Shown: positions 32,291-45,010, counted from the stretch's first letter. The stretch: 64,000 nt of DNA from Citrus sinensis (GCF_022201045.2 NC_068560.1:2294001-2358000), one strand, 5' to 3'. The notes: a model not told the origin generated them from the letters alone. Numbers and translations: made by a program.

Positions 32291-32799
32291 AGGCCTACGT
32301 TCGCACGGGCGGTGTGGCCCTGTGAGGCAAACATTTAATGTGAGCAGCTCGAGATCCAAAATTTGTTCGTTGGGGAGGGGGGGAGTGTTTGGTCGCGGAC
32401 ATAACTCTATTCTTCTGGTGGATCGATGTTACCTACATGTACATATCATCCTCATCTTAATCCAACGGCCAGTTTGAATGCCAATTGGCATCGGCCCGAT
32501 CAGGACGCGCGGAGGATGATGAAGATGGACGATTTTATTTTTGACAAGTAGTTGAGGAATCACATGGAGCGAAGGCAAGTCATGGGGATGAGGGTCGGGG
32601 GGTTGTCGGCTTTGTTTGGATGTATTTGTGTAATGAATGTGAATGATCAGAGAGCAGAGCTCACAGCCACAACAGAGTTCGCAATGTTACTTACATTACA
32701 TGTCTCTGTGTGTTTTTGCTTAACAAACTCCTCTCTCCCTCGTTTTTGTCCCATCAATAAATAAAAAGACGTTGTCATTTTCTTTTAAAAAAAAAAAAA
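32291..32799 (+). pseudogene. Retrocopy of an unidentified mRNA 3' part
   Basis: A 19-bp direct repeat, AGATAATTGTTCTTATTCT, flanks the insert (32272-32290 and 32800-32818). The insert is more GC-rich than its surroundings, ends in a run of about 14 A residues, and has AATAAA motifs about 25-30 bases before the tail, so it derives from a polyadenylated transcript. Before a TAG at about 32549 a frame of about 45 codons reads NPTASLNANWHRPDQDARRM and then MKMDDFIFDK, which could be the C-terminus of the donor protein. I do not recognise it. Target duplication and tail fit LINE-driven retroposition, truncated at the 5' end. Confidence 0.75.
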
Positions 32800-32976
32800 A
32801 GATAATTGTTCTTATTCTTATAATAGAAAATATTATCTGGTTAGATTATTATTCTTATCCTTTAGAGAAAAAAAAAAAAAACAAAATCTGGCCAGCTAAC
32901 AGGAACATGATTTATGCCCGAATCGGACTCACAATCTTTTATTTATTTATTATCTGCATTGCATCCATCTTCAGTG

Positions 32977-32986
32977 TATATATATA
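32977..32986 (+). promoter_or_regulatory. TATA box of the copy B small gene
   Basis: TATATATATA lies 87 bases before the ATG at 33073. The leader (CAAACCAGAAGCAAAAGCAAC) is shared with the copy A gene, which also has a TATA-like run at a comparable distance. Confidence 0.55.
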
Positions 32987-33072
32987 GAGGCAGATATACA
33001 CATACTATATCAAACCAGAAGCAAAAGCAACTTAATTACTTCCGAGTTTTGATCTTATCTCATTTGAAGAAT

Positions 33073-33310
33073 ATGGAGTCTACTTACCCAGGTTTTTGAG
33101 CCAACTTCATTTTTTGATATCATTTATAATTCTTATTTTAGTTTATGTATCTATGAATAACTTTTCTAATATAAATTTTCAGGTAATGAGTGGTCGGAGG
33201 GTTGGACTATTCCACATTGGCACAGTATTGTGGAGGATGACACCGCAAACGATAATCTTGATCTTCTTGTTGTCCCTCAATATGGGAGAAATCTTGACCA
33301 CACTGGTTAA
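33073..33310 (+). CDS. Two-exon gene for a 48-residue protein, copy B
   Basis: Exon 1 (33073-33091) and exon 2 (33183-33310) flank a 91-bp GT-AG intron in phase 1. The protein starts MESTYPGNEWSEGWTIPHWH and ends with NDNLDLLVVPQYGRN plus LDHTG. It matches copy A (5645-5885, minus strand) over its whole length; the N-terminal half is more divergent, and the NDNLDLLVVPQYGRN block is identical. No signal peptide, transmembrane segment or cysteine pattern is seen. It has a TATA box, a conserved leader and AATAAA-like signals about 170 bases after the stop. The family is unknown to me. A short conserved two-exon gene, a truncated relic of a larger gene, or part of a transcribed repeat are all possible. 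Confidence 0.6.
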
Positions 33311-33538
33311 ATCTAAGAGTGTTACTCTTTTATACTATGTTTAATTAAATAAAAGGATGGGTATAGTTATTACCTGTCAATTATATGAGTTTCAATTTAG
33401 TTTGGTTGTACTACTAAAATCTCTTGAGATATACAAGAGATTTTCTATGTTTGTGTCCGTGTAATTTACTTTCCGTAATAAATAAAACTATTGTGCATCA
33501 ATGTGTTAATTCACTTAGTCCAGCAATACATAAAGATT

Positions 33539-34430
<892 letters not shown>

Positions 34431-34933
34431 AGCAATACATAAAGATTGAATCATGTGATATTATGCATATTAATTTAATCAATTATGCTCTCTTTCTACC
34501 TGAATATTATTGTGAAATTAACTCTACAAATTAATTAGCTAATTGTTGTATTTCGGCTATTTTAAAATTTCTTTATGGGGTATAAAATCATTGTTCCAAA
34601 TTTTAATGGATGCATAAATAAAACAGAGATCGAGAGAGTAAATTACCATCCATCCTATATTAATATAATTAGGTTCATTTCGGACGTCAATAAAGGCGCT
34701 GCTATGCTGCTTGTTGGATATTGTAAAATTGTAAACAGAATTGAACCCACTAGCTCCTCTATATCTATCTTGCATCCCTTGCACATAAAGGTAAACTTGC
34801 TGAATCAAACATAGGAAAAAGAACACCCCAAGGTTTGAAGAAATAATTACAAAGAACATTAAGTTTTTAATAAAGGACAATAAGAATTCTTTTGACTCTA
34901 ATAATCCCCAAAATTTTATAATAAATAAAAATT

Positions 34934-35935
34934 GGATTAATTACCCCTGGATGACACATGTTTTCACAAATTTAAAAAAGGTGACACATTTTTATAAAAA
35001 TACTCAAGCGGATGACAATATGTTAACTTTGCAGTTAACTTTAATGTAAACAGTTAATTAATTATAAAATAATATTTTTGCCCTTAGAATTAATTATAAA
35101 ATAATGTTTCTACCCCTATAATAGCTACAAAATGACATTTTTATCCCTACAATTAGTTACAAAATATGTTTTCGCCCCTACTCAATTATTTTTTATTTTT
35201 TAAATAGAAAAATATATAATAAAAAAAGTACATCTCAGTGTAATTAACGGGCTTTTTTTGTTAAATCAAACAAATCTTTTTAAAAAAAGCACTGTCTTCG
35301 TTGGGGGTTTCGCTCCCTCACGAGGAGAAGGCTAAGGTTACCTTAGAATGCCAATGCTTTTCACAGGTTTATGAATTTTTCTATCAATTCCATCTATTAT
35401 TTATATATATCGATCTATATCTGATCAAAACCACGATCTTAGATTTATAATTTTTTCTATCTCAGACTGTCTACTAGATCGGATCCAATCAAAGCAGTCT
35501 AATCGAAGTGAAGGGTCATACCTCTCGTTCTTCTTGAATCAAACAAAATTTTCTTATTAACGGCAAAGATTGATTCAACAAGAAAATTTTTTAAAATAGA
35601 TTTTTTTTTGATTTAACCAAAAACAAAGCTCATTAATTGAACTTAGATGTAATTTTTACGTACTTTTATTTAAAAATAAAAATAATTGAGTAGGGGCAAA
35701 AACATATTTTGTAACTAATTGTAGGGATAGAAACGTCATTTTGTAGCTATTACAAGGTAGAAACATCATTTTACAATTAATTCTAGGGGCAAAAATATTA
35801 TTTTTGTAATTAATTTATTGTTCCTATTAAAGTTACAGCAAAGTTAACGCATTGTCACCCGTCGAGTTTTTTAAAAAAAATGTGTCACCTGTTTGAAATT
35901 TGTCAAAATATGTATCATCGAGGGGTAATTAACCC
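34934..35935. mobile_element. MULE-like MITE with about 350-bp inverted repeats
   Basis: The left end GGATTAATTACCCCTGGATG and the reverse complement of the right end, GGGTTAATTACCCCTCGATG, open inverted repeats that can be followed to about 35290 and back from about 35600. Shared inner landmarks include AAAATATGTTTTCGCCCC against AAAACATATTTTGTAACT in opposite orientation. There is no coding sequence. A clear 9-bp target duplication was not found, so the MULE assignment rests on the repeat length. Confidence 0.7.
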
Positions 35936-37428
35936 AAAAAAATATGGTATTAAAATAAATATAATAATATATATTTTAAATTAATTTAATATTTAAAAAA
36001 TGGACCTATTTATTATATTAAAATAATTTTTAATAATAAATAGAACAATAATATTAAAATAACTAAATTAAAATTAAAATTATTTTGAATATTATGTAAA
36101 AAAATAATTTAAATATGATTAACAGGGAGATATTTTTTAATTGTAAAATTTATTTAACCAAAGATTAATGTAAAATCTTTATAATAAATACAAATATATT
36201 ATTAAGATAAATATAATAATTTAAAATTTTAATATTACTTTACGTTAAAAATAATTTGATATTATCAATCTACTACAAAGATTATAATTTTTAAATTAAA
36301 TTTGTATTAGTTAAAAGACTTTAAATTCAATTTTCTAATTACAATATCCAAAGGATATTATGGTCAAAAGGGGTCTTTATGTCCCTTTTTGAAAACTTAG
36401 AGATTTTTGTGACCATTTTCCAAAATTTTGAGATTGTAGGTATCCTTTTTCCTCAAATATATAATTAGAAGTTAGAAAGATAAATAAAATCTTTTCATGA
36501 TCTAAACTTTAATCTAATTAAGCACAAATAAACTCATACTGAAAAAACAATCTCAAGAATTAATGGTTATCCCAAGCTAGCTTTTATTATTAGTAAGATG
36601 AGTTTTGGTAGAGCTGTTACGTTAACACCTTTGTTAACACCTTTATCATGCATGTATAACTATAACCAATCATGATCATACAGTAAGGTAATTTGAATCC
36701 ATTTATACATGAGTTTTTTACTATAATACCATATAAAAGCCATTGGCATAATAAATGATCTCCTCAAACTTACATTATTACATTATTTAGTGGTCAATCG
36801 CTGTAAGATTATATAAAATTCTATTAAAAAAATAAACTTACATGTGAACGTCCGTTAGTACTTAGTATAGGGGAAAACCTTTGAGTGATTGATAGCTCTT
36901 GCCATTTCTTGATAGCTCCCTTATGTGATTCTTAGAATTGGAACTGTTCCAAAAGGGCAAATTTTATTTGTAGGTATTGCTTCTAGTTGTTTCATTCTTC
37001 TCGCTACAAGTGACTGCGGTGCATCTATTTGAAAATGATATTAAAATTAAAGTTTGTAGTGTCGTAGTTAAGCCCCCTTCGAAGAGGAATTAATAAATGA
37101 TATCACAGAGGGAAAAAAAATTAAATAATTGCCTGGATCTTATGATCTTTGAGCAAAGGATTGTCCAACGACGTTTGTTTATGAAAGTTTATGCAATCAG
37201 CAACTTCACCTCCCTCAAGCTTTAAATATACAAAAGAAAAAAAGAAAAATAACAGTTAAAAAAAAAAAAAGGTCTTCAAATAACCAAAAATTTGTCCATG
37301 TTTGGAATTCAGTTTTTCTCATATCAGTAACTCGTATTATTTTTTTAAAATAAAAGAATTTGATAAATAAACAGACACACACACATGTATGTATTTATCA
37401 AATTCTTTTATATATATAGGGTGTTGTT
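35936..37428. other. AT-rich intergenic, no gene seen
   Basis: Only short shadow frames; no element ends recognised. Confidence 0.5.
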
Positions 37429-37605
37429 CCAGTCCGACCCTTAGATGTAAATTCAAAGACCAACATTGGCTGCACATGGTGGGCTCCATCATGTGCAGCC
37501 AACAAAAAAAAAAAGATTTGGGGGCCGTTAGATTTCAATCCAACAGCCCCCAAATGATTCCTGAACACTATTTTAATTCGGGAATACCAGATTAAAACAA
37601 TGCCC
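37429..37605. mobile_element. Small MITE with internal hairpin (177 bp)
   Basis: The ends GGGTGTTGTTCCAGTCCGAC and GGGCATTGTTTTAATCTGGT (reverse complement of the right end) are imperfect inverted repeats inserted in a TA-rich run. An internal perfect 13-bp inverted repeat, TTGGCTGCACATG (37466-37478) with its complement at 37490-37502, makes an 11-base-loop hairpin. Confidence 0.6.
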
Positions 37606-37637
37606 ATATATATATATATATATATAGATATCACAGA

Positions 37638-37730
37638 CATTTAATGACGCTACTGCCTTCAACATCATCAATAGCAAACTTCATAAGTTCTTCAACCTCA
37701 TCTTCATACTCTTTTGACATTTTACTACAA
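37638..37730 (-). pseudogene. CACTA transposase-associated domain fragment
   Basis: The minus strand from 37730 reads MSKEYEDEVEELMKFAIDDV then EGSSVIK, resembling the N-terminal transposase-associated domain of plant En/Spm (CACTA) proteins, where the next residues should be a CPC cysteine motif. Only about 30 codons survive, and no other transposase part is nearby. Confidence 0.45.
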
Positions 37731-38183
37731 TGAATCTAAGACTTATCCATTTTTTGTTTCAATTAAATCTGACACATTAAGGAGGTTACATATAAATAAA
37801 AAATTAAAATATATTACCAATACATATAAGCAAAGTACAAATTAACAATTACACAAATACCCTTACTGCAGCATAAACAAATGCGATGAACATCCAAAAA
37901 CAAACAAAAAGAAAACATACGGAAGAAGACATAAACTGAAGTAGCAATCTTTTCAACATCCAAAAAGAAAAAAAAGAGAAAAATTCATTCAAAGAATTGA
38001 AAAAAAAAAAAAGAAAAGATTTAAAAAATTAGTAACATATCCACAAACATAACAAATTCAACAGCACCTATACATACAATTTTGATGAAAAAATGATCAC
38101 ATGCCTGCATAATTTTGTTTCGCATATTGAGAAGAGTAGTAGATGAAAGGCAATCGGGTAGAACAAAGCTATTTACAAGAACT

Positions 38184-38291
38184 TCAATGTTTGCCACTCT
38201 GCAAGTATGTTGCTCGAGGCTTTGTATATGTCAAACACTGCAACACTGAATTCGAAAAACAAGTATTTCTAAGATTTTCAAGACCATCACC
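38184..38291 (-). pseudogene. Ubiquitin-specific protease Cys-box exon relic
   Basis: After an acceptor-like TTTACAG, the minus strand reads [20 protein letters not shown] then [15 protein letters not shown] and a TGA at about 38184. This is the catalytic cysteine box of plant ubiquitin-specific proteases (usual form [21 protein letters not shown]), including the catalytic cysteine. The conserved glycine before NTCF is arginine here, and a stop follows within the exon. No His box or other exons are found nearby, so it is an isolated, broken exon. Confidence 0.7.
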
Positions 38292-38369
38292 CTGTAAATC
38301 ATGCATGTCATCATCAGAATTAACTTGCGGATAGCGTCCGAGTAAATTCAAGGCCCTACAATCAAGCAA

Positions 38370-38984
38370 CTATAACTTAAAACTCAATATTATCTTCATA
38401 AACAATTTGAACCAGTTTCAAATAAAAAAATACAGCATAATCAAATCCCAAAAAGATGTTTTCAATAAGAACACATTAATCATGCAGCTTACATCAGTAA
38501 AAAGATTCATCATTTAATTAAATTTGTGGTTCTTTGGATATACATTAATTTCTGTGTTTCTATCTTTAATCTCTCTTGCTGTTAATTAAGTTCTAGTGCT
38601 GCTGCTGCTGCTGCTACAGTGCTACTATTACACTTTTTTTTCACTTAGTAATTGTACTTTTATTTTTTGTGCAAATTGCTTGTTTCTGTTTTAGATCAAC
38701 TGGCTATCTACACTGAAGGACTAGAAATGTTGACTTGTATTAATTAATTAGTATGCATTCTCTTTTGTTGTGTGATTTGCAGGGGTTTTGTGATGATGAA
38801 TCTAGTATGAGTTTTCTTTAATTTGATATTACATTTCATTTCTTATGCATATGTAAGAAATGAGTTTAATAAATCTCCTAATAATTTTTTAGAAGAAATT
38901 TGCTGAATTTTTCTTGACACATGCTTATGCATGTTGGAAGGCCTATGCCATGACCATATAGACTTATCTATATTTTGTTCTGAT
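38370..38984. other. Intergenic, no gene seen
   Basis: AT-rich; contains a short (GCT)n microsatellite at about 38599-38615 and the left target duplication GTTCTGAT of the following transposon (38977-38984). Confidence 0.5.
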
Positions 38985-38987
38985 TAG

Positions 38988-39155
38988 GGGTGGGCAAAAT
39001 ATCCGACCCGACCCGATCCGACCCGATCCGATCCGAAAAATTTCGGGTTCGGATCGGATCGGGTGGTGAACAAAACCCGATCGGGTGAAATTGTCTCAAC
39101 CCGATCGGATCATGTTCGGATCGGGTTTCACCCGATCCGATCCGAAAACCCGATC
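38988..39155. repeat. Left subterminal repeats of the hAT element
   Basis: GACCCGATCC and CCCGATCCGATCCGAA variants recur in both orientations within about 170 bases; the mirror zone is at 44690-45005. Clustered short subterminal repeats are where hAT transposases bind. Confidence 0.75.
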
Positions 39156-40829
39156 GGGTTGAGAAAAAAAATTTGGCAAATACAAATTAGTAACAGAATA
39201 CAAAATACAAATACACACTCACATGAGTATACAACACAATCACTGAATCAGACAATCAGTAACTCACTTACTCACAGAATACAGAATCTACAGATCACAC
39301 ATCACAGAGTCACAGACTTCACAGTGTTACACTTACACAGACTCACGGATTTGCATTTTACAGTAATTCACAAAGTATTCACCTCACCGCAACAAAATAA
39401 TTCAATAATTAACAAGAACAGAACACGAGCAAAGCAAAGTCTCATTTTGGCTCACAAACCCTCACTCACTCAAACAGTCAAACACTCACCAGTCACTGCC
39501 TCACGATATCACAAACCCTCACTGTCACACACAAATCACTGAAAGTCTGAAACCAGCACTCAAGCCGTTAAGCACAAGCAGTCAACCCACACCCATTCCC
39601 GCCTCACGACCTCCGTCGCTCACCACACGCAGCAAACACACACGCACAGTTCACGGAGCTACCTTCAATCGGCCACCACACGCAGCAACCGCTGCCGAGA
39701 ACGACCCGAACTGAAGCCGAAGCTGATTCGCGAAGATCGTGACCCGATCTACAGATCTGCTGCAACCAAGCTCCGGATCCAAGCCTTGAATCCTCCACTC
39801 CACCATCACTCAGTCCGATTGAAGATCCACCCGGCAAGCTGCCTCCGATCCGCTCGAGTCTCCACCATTGGCATTCACGAGTCACGCCTGTTGAGTGTTG
39901 ACATCCGGCCACCACACCCTCACGGTCACGCCTCACGGTCACGGGTCACGGCTCCAATCTCAAAACTCAAAAGGTCTCTTCACTCTCTGTTTTGGAAGTT
40001 GAAAGTTTGGATTTGGAACTGAACTCTTGAAGCCCGAACCGAATAAGCAAATCCGGCTTTTGAAGTTTGAACTTGTTTAAGTGATGGTATATCCGTATAT
40101 AATATATAGTTATATATGCATTAATGATTAATTATAATTGTTATTTTTTATATGTTATTTGAGAAATGTTAATTGTAAATGTTAATTATATATTGTTAAA
40201 TGTTATCAATAAAATGAAAATAATCCGGCATTAATTTTCTGTTACTTATTAATAATTGATTTTTTGTATGAATAGTAATGTTAGATTAAAAATTAAAATT
40301 AAATATTATGTTACAATATAAATTATAATTATATATGTCATATGATATGTGTATTTGTAGAATAGTTTCAACTTCAACAAAAAATTAACCAATTTAATTG
40401 CAGTAGTTTCAAGTTTTAACTTCAACAAATAATTAATCAATTTAATTAATTGCATGATAACCATTAACCAATAAGTAAATATTAAGTGGTTAAGCACATA
40501 TAATGTGGGCATAATAAGAATTAAGAATTTAAGATACGGATATGTAATTAATATTATTTATTTTGGCCAATGGATAATTAGATTTATAAATTAAATAATT
40601 ACTTTAATTTCTTGGTTTTCTTTTATGGAATATGCATCTTGAATTCTTGATCATATATAAACATTATGGTGGAAAATTGGAAATATCGATTTCAAAAAGT
40701 TTCATAAATTAAATTAACAATTATTTGAATCAATTTGTAATACTAACTATTAAGTAGATTTTTTTTAATAGTCTTTTTGTGTTTTAATTTATGAATTAAT
40801 GATTAATAATTATTTATTTGTATGTTTAG

Positions 40830-43150
40830 ATGTCTGGACACTCAAGATCGAATTCAATGAGTGATGATGACAATCAAAGTGTTCAAATGGAAGGAACTCA
40901 AAAGGCAAAGCGGAAAAGACCAGCGATGAAGAAAAGATCTGCGACGTGGAATCATTTTACTCTGCTCGAGGACAATCCAAACAAATGCAAGTGCAACTAT
41001 TGTGGTAGACAATATCAATGTCATTCAAGGCGTGATGGGATTACAAATATGAGAAATCATATACTGGCTTGCCTTGCATACAAGACATTCCGGGAACAAC
41101 AAGAGGGAAGTCAACAAAACTTGACAACTGAGGGTGGGGAAGGAAATGCAAGTAATATGGTTTTGGCTAAAGGGTGGAGTCAAGACGCTTGTAGAAGGGC
41201 AATCACCAAAATGATCATTATGGGTGAGTTGCCACTTAGTTTTGTGGATAACAAAGGGTTCAGGCATTTCTGTAGTGTAGCCATTCCACAGTTTGTTATG
41301 CCATCTCGGAGAACTGTTGGTAGGGATGTTATGGATTTATTTTTGGAAGAAAAGATAATGTTGAAGAGTTTGATTTGCAACAACAAACAGCGAGTGTCTC
41401 TTACCACTGATTTATGGACTTCTGTTCAAAACATGAGCTACATGGTGATCACAGCTCATTTTATTGATAGTGACTGGTGTTTGAACAGAAGGATTATTAG
41501 TTTCAGTGTGATTGAAGATCATAGAGGGAAAACAATCGGTAAAAAGATTGTAGCTTGTTTACAAGATTGGGGGATAGAGAGGTTGTTTGCAATAACTGTT
41601 GATAATGCCAGTACAAATGATGTTGCTGTTAATTATGTGACTATGCAATTACTTGGTTGGAGGAATGATGATGCAATTGTATTGGCGGGTCAGTATATGC
41701 ATGTGCGTTGTTGTGCACATATTTTGAACTTGATTGTTGTTTCGGGGTTGAATGAATTGCATGCTAGTGTTGCCGCCATCCGGAATGCTGTGAAGTATGT
41801 GAGATCCTCCACAACGAGGCTACAGGCATTTAAACAGTGTGCTCAACAAGTGAAATGTCCAAATGGAACGGTTGTTTTAGATTGTCCTACTAGGTGGAAT
41901 TCCACCTATTTAATGTTGATGACTGCGTTGAAGTTTCAGGCAGCATTTGATAGAATGGCAGAGGTGGATAAACCATATGAGGCATATTTTCTTGAGAAAG
42001 AAAATAACGTTAAGAGGGTGGGCCCGCCTGGACCTGAGGATTGGGAGAGTGCAGGGCGAATTGTGAAGTTTTTGAAGGTATTTTATGATGCCACATTGTT
42101 ATTTTTTACTTCTTTGAGTGTGACTTCTAATCTTTGTTATGATACCATTGGCTTAATTGAGAGCTCATTGACTGCATTAGAAGGAAGTAGAGATCCTTGG
42201 GTGGTGGCTATGGCTTATCAAATGAGGGAAAAATTTGATAAATATTGGGAGTCTTCAGGGAAGATAAATAAAATGTTGATTGTTGCCTCTATTCTTGATC
42301 CACGAGCTAAAATGGACTTTGCCAAACATATTTTTGAGATCATTTTTGCCAATGATGGTTGGAAAGTTGAAGAAATGACCAAAGCAGTGAAAGATTTGTT
42401 GAATGAGCTTTATGATGCATATAGTGCAATGTGCTCCAGTTCCACACCATCGATGTGTAGTGAGAGTGCTCCTAGTGGCAGTTATGGTGGTACAAGTTAT
42501 TCTCCTTATTTTACAAATGAGGTTGGTTTGTCAGAGGGTCCTAGTGGTGATGGTGATGACATTTTCCGAGTTTCTCGCCCTTTCTTTGGGTATGCTCAGA
42601 AAGTGTTTGTTCAGAATGAGGGCAAGAGAGTAGTATCTGAGGTGGAACGATATTTGAGTGACCCAGTTGAAGATCCAAGCAATCTTAAGCTCAATGTTTT
42701 GCTTTGGTGGAAGGTTAATGGATCGAAGTATCCAATATTAAAGAAAATTGCAAGGGATGTCCTCGCTGTTCCTGTTTCCATAGTGGCATCTGAATCTGCC
42801 TTTAGCACAGGGCGTCGCGTCATTGACGAATATCGGAGTTCTTTGACCCCTTGTATGGTTGAGGCATTGATGTGTACCGAAAATTGGTTACAAGCTAAAC
42901 TTTTTGCTAATCCTGTCTATAACCTTCAGGAAGATATTAAAGAGCAGATATTCCATATGGAGCTACAAGAAGGTAATATTTTTCTCATATTTTATAAATT
43001 TAAGATGTATTATAACTTTATAAATAGCATTTACATGTACTTAAGTTACTTACTAATTTCATTTTTTTTTAACATTTTAAAGAGTTTGTAAGATCACAAG
43101 CTTCAACGGTGGAAACAGTGAGTGCTGATATGGGTGTTATGGATATTTGA
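40830..43150 (+). CDS. hAT transposase (BED zinc finger, RNase H-like, dimerization domain)
   Basis: Exon 1 (40830-42972) and exon 2 (43083-43150) flank a 110-bp GT-AG intron (AAGAAG|GTAATA ... TTTAAAG) and give 736 residues. Reading through the intron gives 753 residues with an improbable hydrophobic tail, so the spliced form is preferred. A BED zinc finger lies at about residues 37-85 (CNYC, then MRNHILAC). The RNase H-like catalytic fold follows: TTDLWTS with D194, TVDNAST with D258, and the RCCAHILNL box with C294/C295 and H297. The hAT dimerization domain near the C-terminus shows LLWWKVNGSKYPIL and ASESAFSTGRRVI. The protein cuts and pastes the element after binding its ends. No frame lesion was found, so it may still be made. 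The start is the first ATG after a long AT-rich leader. Confidence 0.93.
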
Positions 43151-44689
43151 AAGGTAATTCTTAATATATATTATTATTTATAATTTCATATTATATGTTT
43201 AGGTTGTAATTTACACTATAATAATAGATAATAGTTGTTATAGTTTTAATTTATAATTGTTTCATTTATTTTAGACACATTGAAATTGTTGGAATGGTAT
43301 TACCTAGGAATTAAGATTATTATTAAATTTACTTGATGATGAATGCCATGAAATAAGCCACAATTGACTTAATTTTTTTTCTTATATTTAATCAAGTACA
43401 CACATGAATTGGGCATATGTGTTTGTGTTTAATGTCCCTTTATTTGTCATGTGGCTTAAAGAAAGTAGTTAAATGATTATCTATTATTTTTTCAATTTTT
43501 TCCTAGGGGATATATGCTTCAATTCTTCGACTTGGAGTAGAAGAAATTGAAGTTAAAAGTTGTCAAAGTGCTTGCGAGGAACGGTGGAGTCGTAGAGGAA
43601 GTTGATCTACATTTACATTTAAATTTTGTTGTGTTTTGGATTTTGGAACTTTGTCATTTGTGTTTTGGAAAATGGAAACTATTTAATTATGTTTAATTTT
43701 GTGTTCTAAAGATTAATGTTTAGATTTTAGAATTGGACATTGCGCTTTGGATGGAGACTATTAAATTTAAATTTTGTGTTAATTTTAATTTTATGCTTTG
43801 TGTTAATTTTTAATTTTGAATCATTTGAATTTAATTCTATAGTAGTTTTCTTTTTTTGTTGGTTGAAATGAATGGATGAATGAATGAGGGAGGACAAGGA
43901 AGGTGGGAAAGAAATATCTTAGTTAGCAAGGTGACAATAGTGAAAGAGAAATGTCCTTGTTTTATAAAGGACATGCATGTTCATGTTGTTATTGCCAGAA
44001 TGAAAATGAATCAATCCCTTGCGTTTGTTGTGTTTGTCTTTTGGATTAGATAAAGTGTATGCAAATTGCAAAGTGTATCTAAGTTTTCTTTTAAACGGCT
44101 GTATCTCCACTTCTCCAGAGGTCCCCATGGCAAAAAGCCAAAAAGAAAAAAAAATAGAAAAAAAAATATTTCCTTATCAAGTATCAACGTGTGGCCCCAG
44201 GACAAAATTAATGTCACTGATTGAGTTATGCCATTTGGTAGAGGGTTTTCTTTTTTTGTGATTTATTATATTTTAATATTAGATTTAATGGGTTTTATCT
44301 TTTACTATAAGACATTAAGAGTTTAAGACTTATTATTGTGCCACATAGCAACTTGTTAAGGTTTTCTTTGAATTTTGAACAAACATGACCATAGGATAAG
44401 ATTAAAATTTGTAAAAAATAATTTATTTTTTGATTGTGAAAAAATTTTGGACAGGAGAAATTCTAGCGTGATGTTTTAGGTCTTTATAATCTAATATGAA
44501 ACCATTAACAAATAATATTTTAACATATGTACATAATTTCTAAATTTATAAGTTATTTTATTAAAAGTCATACAATTTCTTTTTCCTCCCTTTCACTCTC
44601 TTCCCTCTAATTAAAGATAATTAATGGAGTAATTCAATTAAAGTTACGTTTGATCCCCAATTGTCAAATTGCCAAATTAATTAATTTTA

Positions 44690-45005
44690 ACCCAAATTGA
44701 TCCGAATAACCCGAATTTAATCCGAACCCGAATTAACCCGAATCCGATCCGAATTAACCCGACCCGAATTAACCCGATTTCATCCGAATAACCCGAATTT
44801 AATCCGAACCCGACTTAACCCGCATCCGATCCGATCCGAACTCCACCCGACTTTTTAACCCGATCCGATCCGATCCGAATTAATTCGGATCGGATCGGAT
44901 CGGGTTTTAAGTTCGGGTGAAGTTCGGATCGATTTTTACCCAACCCGACCAACCCGAAACCCGATCGGGTTGATCCGAACCCGATCCAAACCCGATTTTG
45001 CCCAC
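44690..45005. repeat. Right subterminal repeats of the hAT element
   Basis: Dense AACCCGAATT, CCGATCCGATCC and inverted GGATCGGATCGGG motifs, matching the left end and the right end of the 1.1-kb element at 29816-30941. Confidence 0.75.
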
Positions 45006-45010
45006 CCCTA

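Larger units (their letters stand above)
38985..45010 (+). mobile_element. Apparently complete hAT transposon (6026 bp)
   Basis: The ends TAGGGGTGGGCAAAAT are perfect inverted repeats (right end ATTTTGCCCACCCCTA). A perfect 8-bp target duplication GTTCTGAT lies at 38977-38984 and 45011-45018. Subterminal regions at both ends are packed with CCGATCCGAT-type repeats in both orientations, the expected transposase-binding zones of Ac-like elements. One gene on the plus strand encodes an uninterrupted transposase (40830-43150). About 1.85 kb of leader and 1.85 kb of trailer show no further gene. Everything needed for an autonomous element is visible; activity is not shown. Confidence 0.93.

Noticed and set aside
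39063..39542. 159-codon plus-strand frame before the hAT transposase
   Set aside because: Low-complexity, TCACA-rich sequence in the element leader; not conserved in frame with the transposase and lacking any domain.
42973..43091. Extension of the transposase to 753 residues
   Set aside because: The extra residues are a hydrophobic AT-rich read-through of an intron with good GT-AG sites; splicing gives a sensible 736-residue end.
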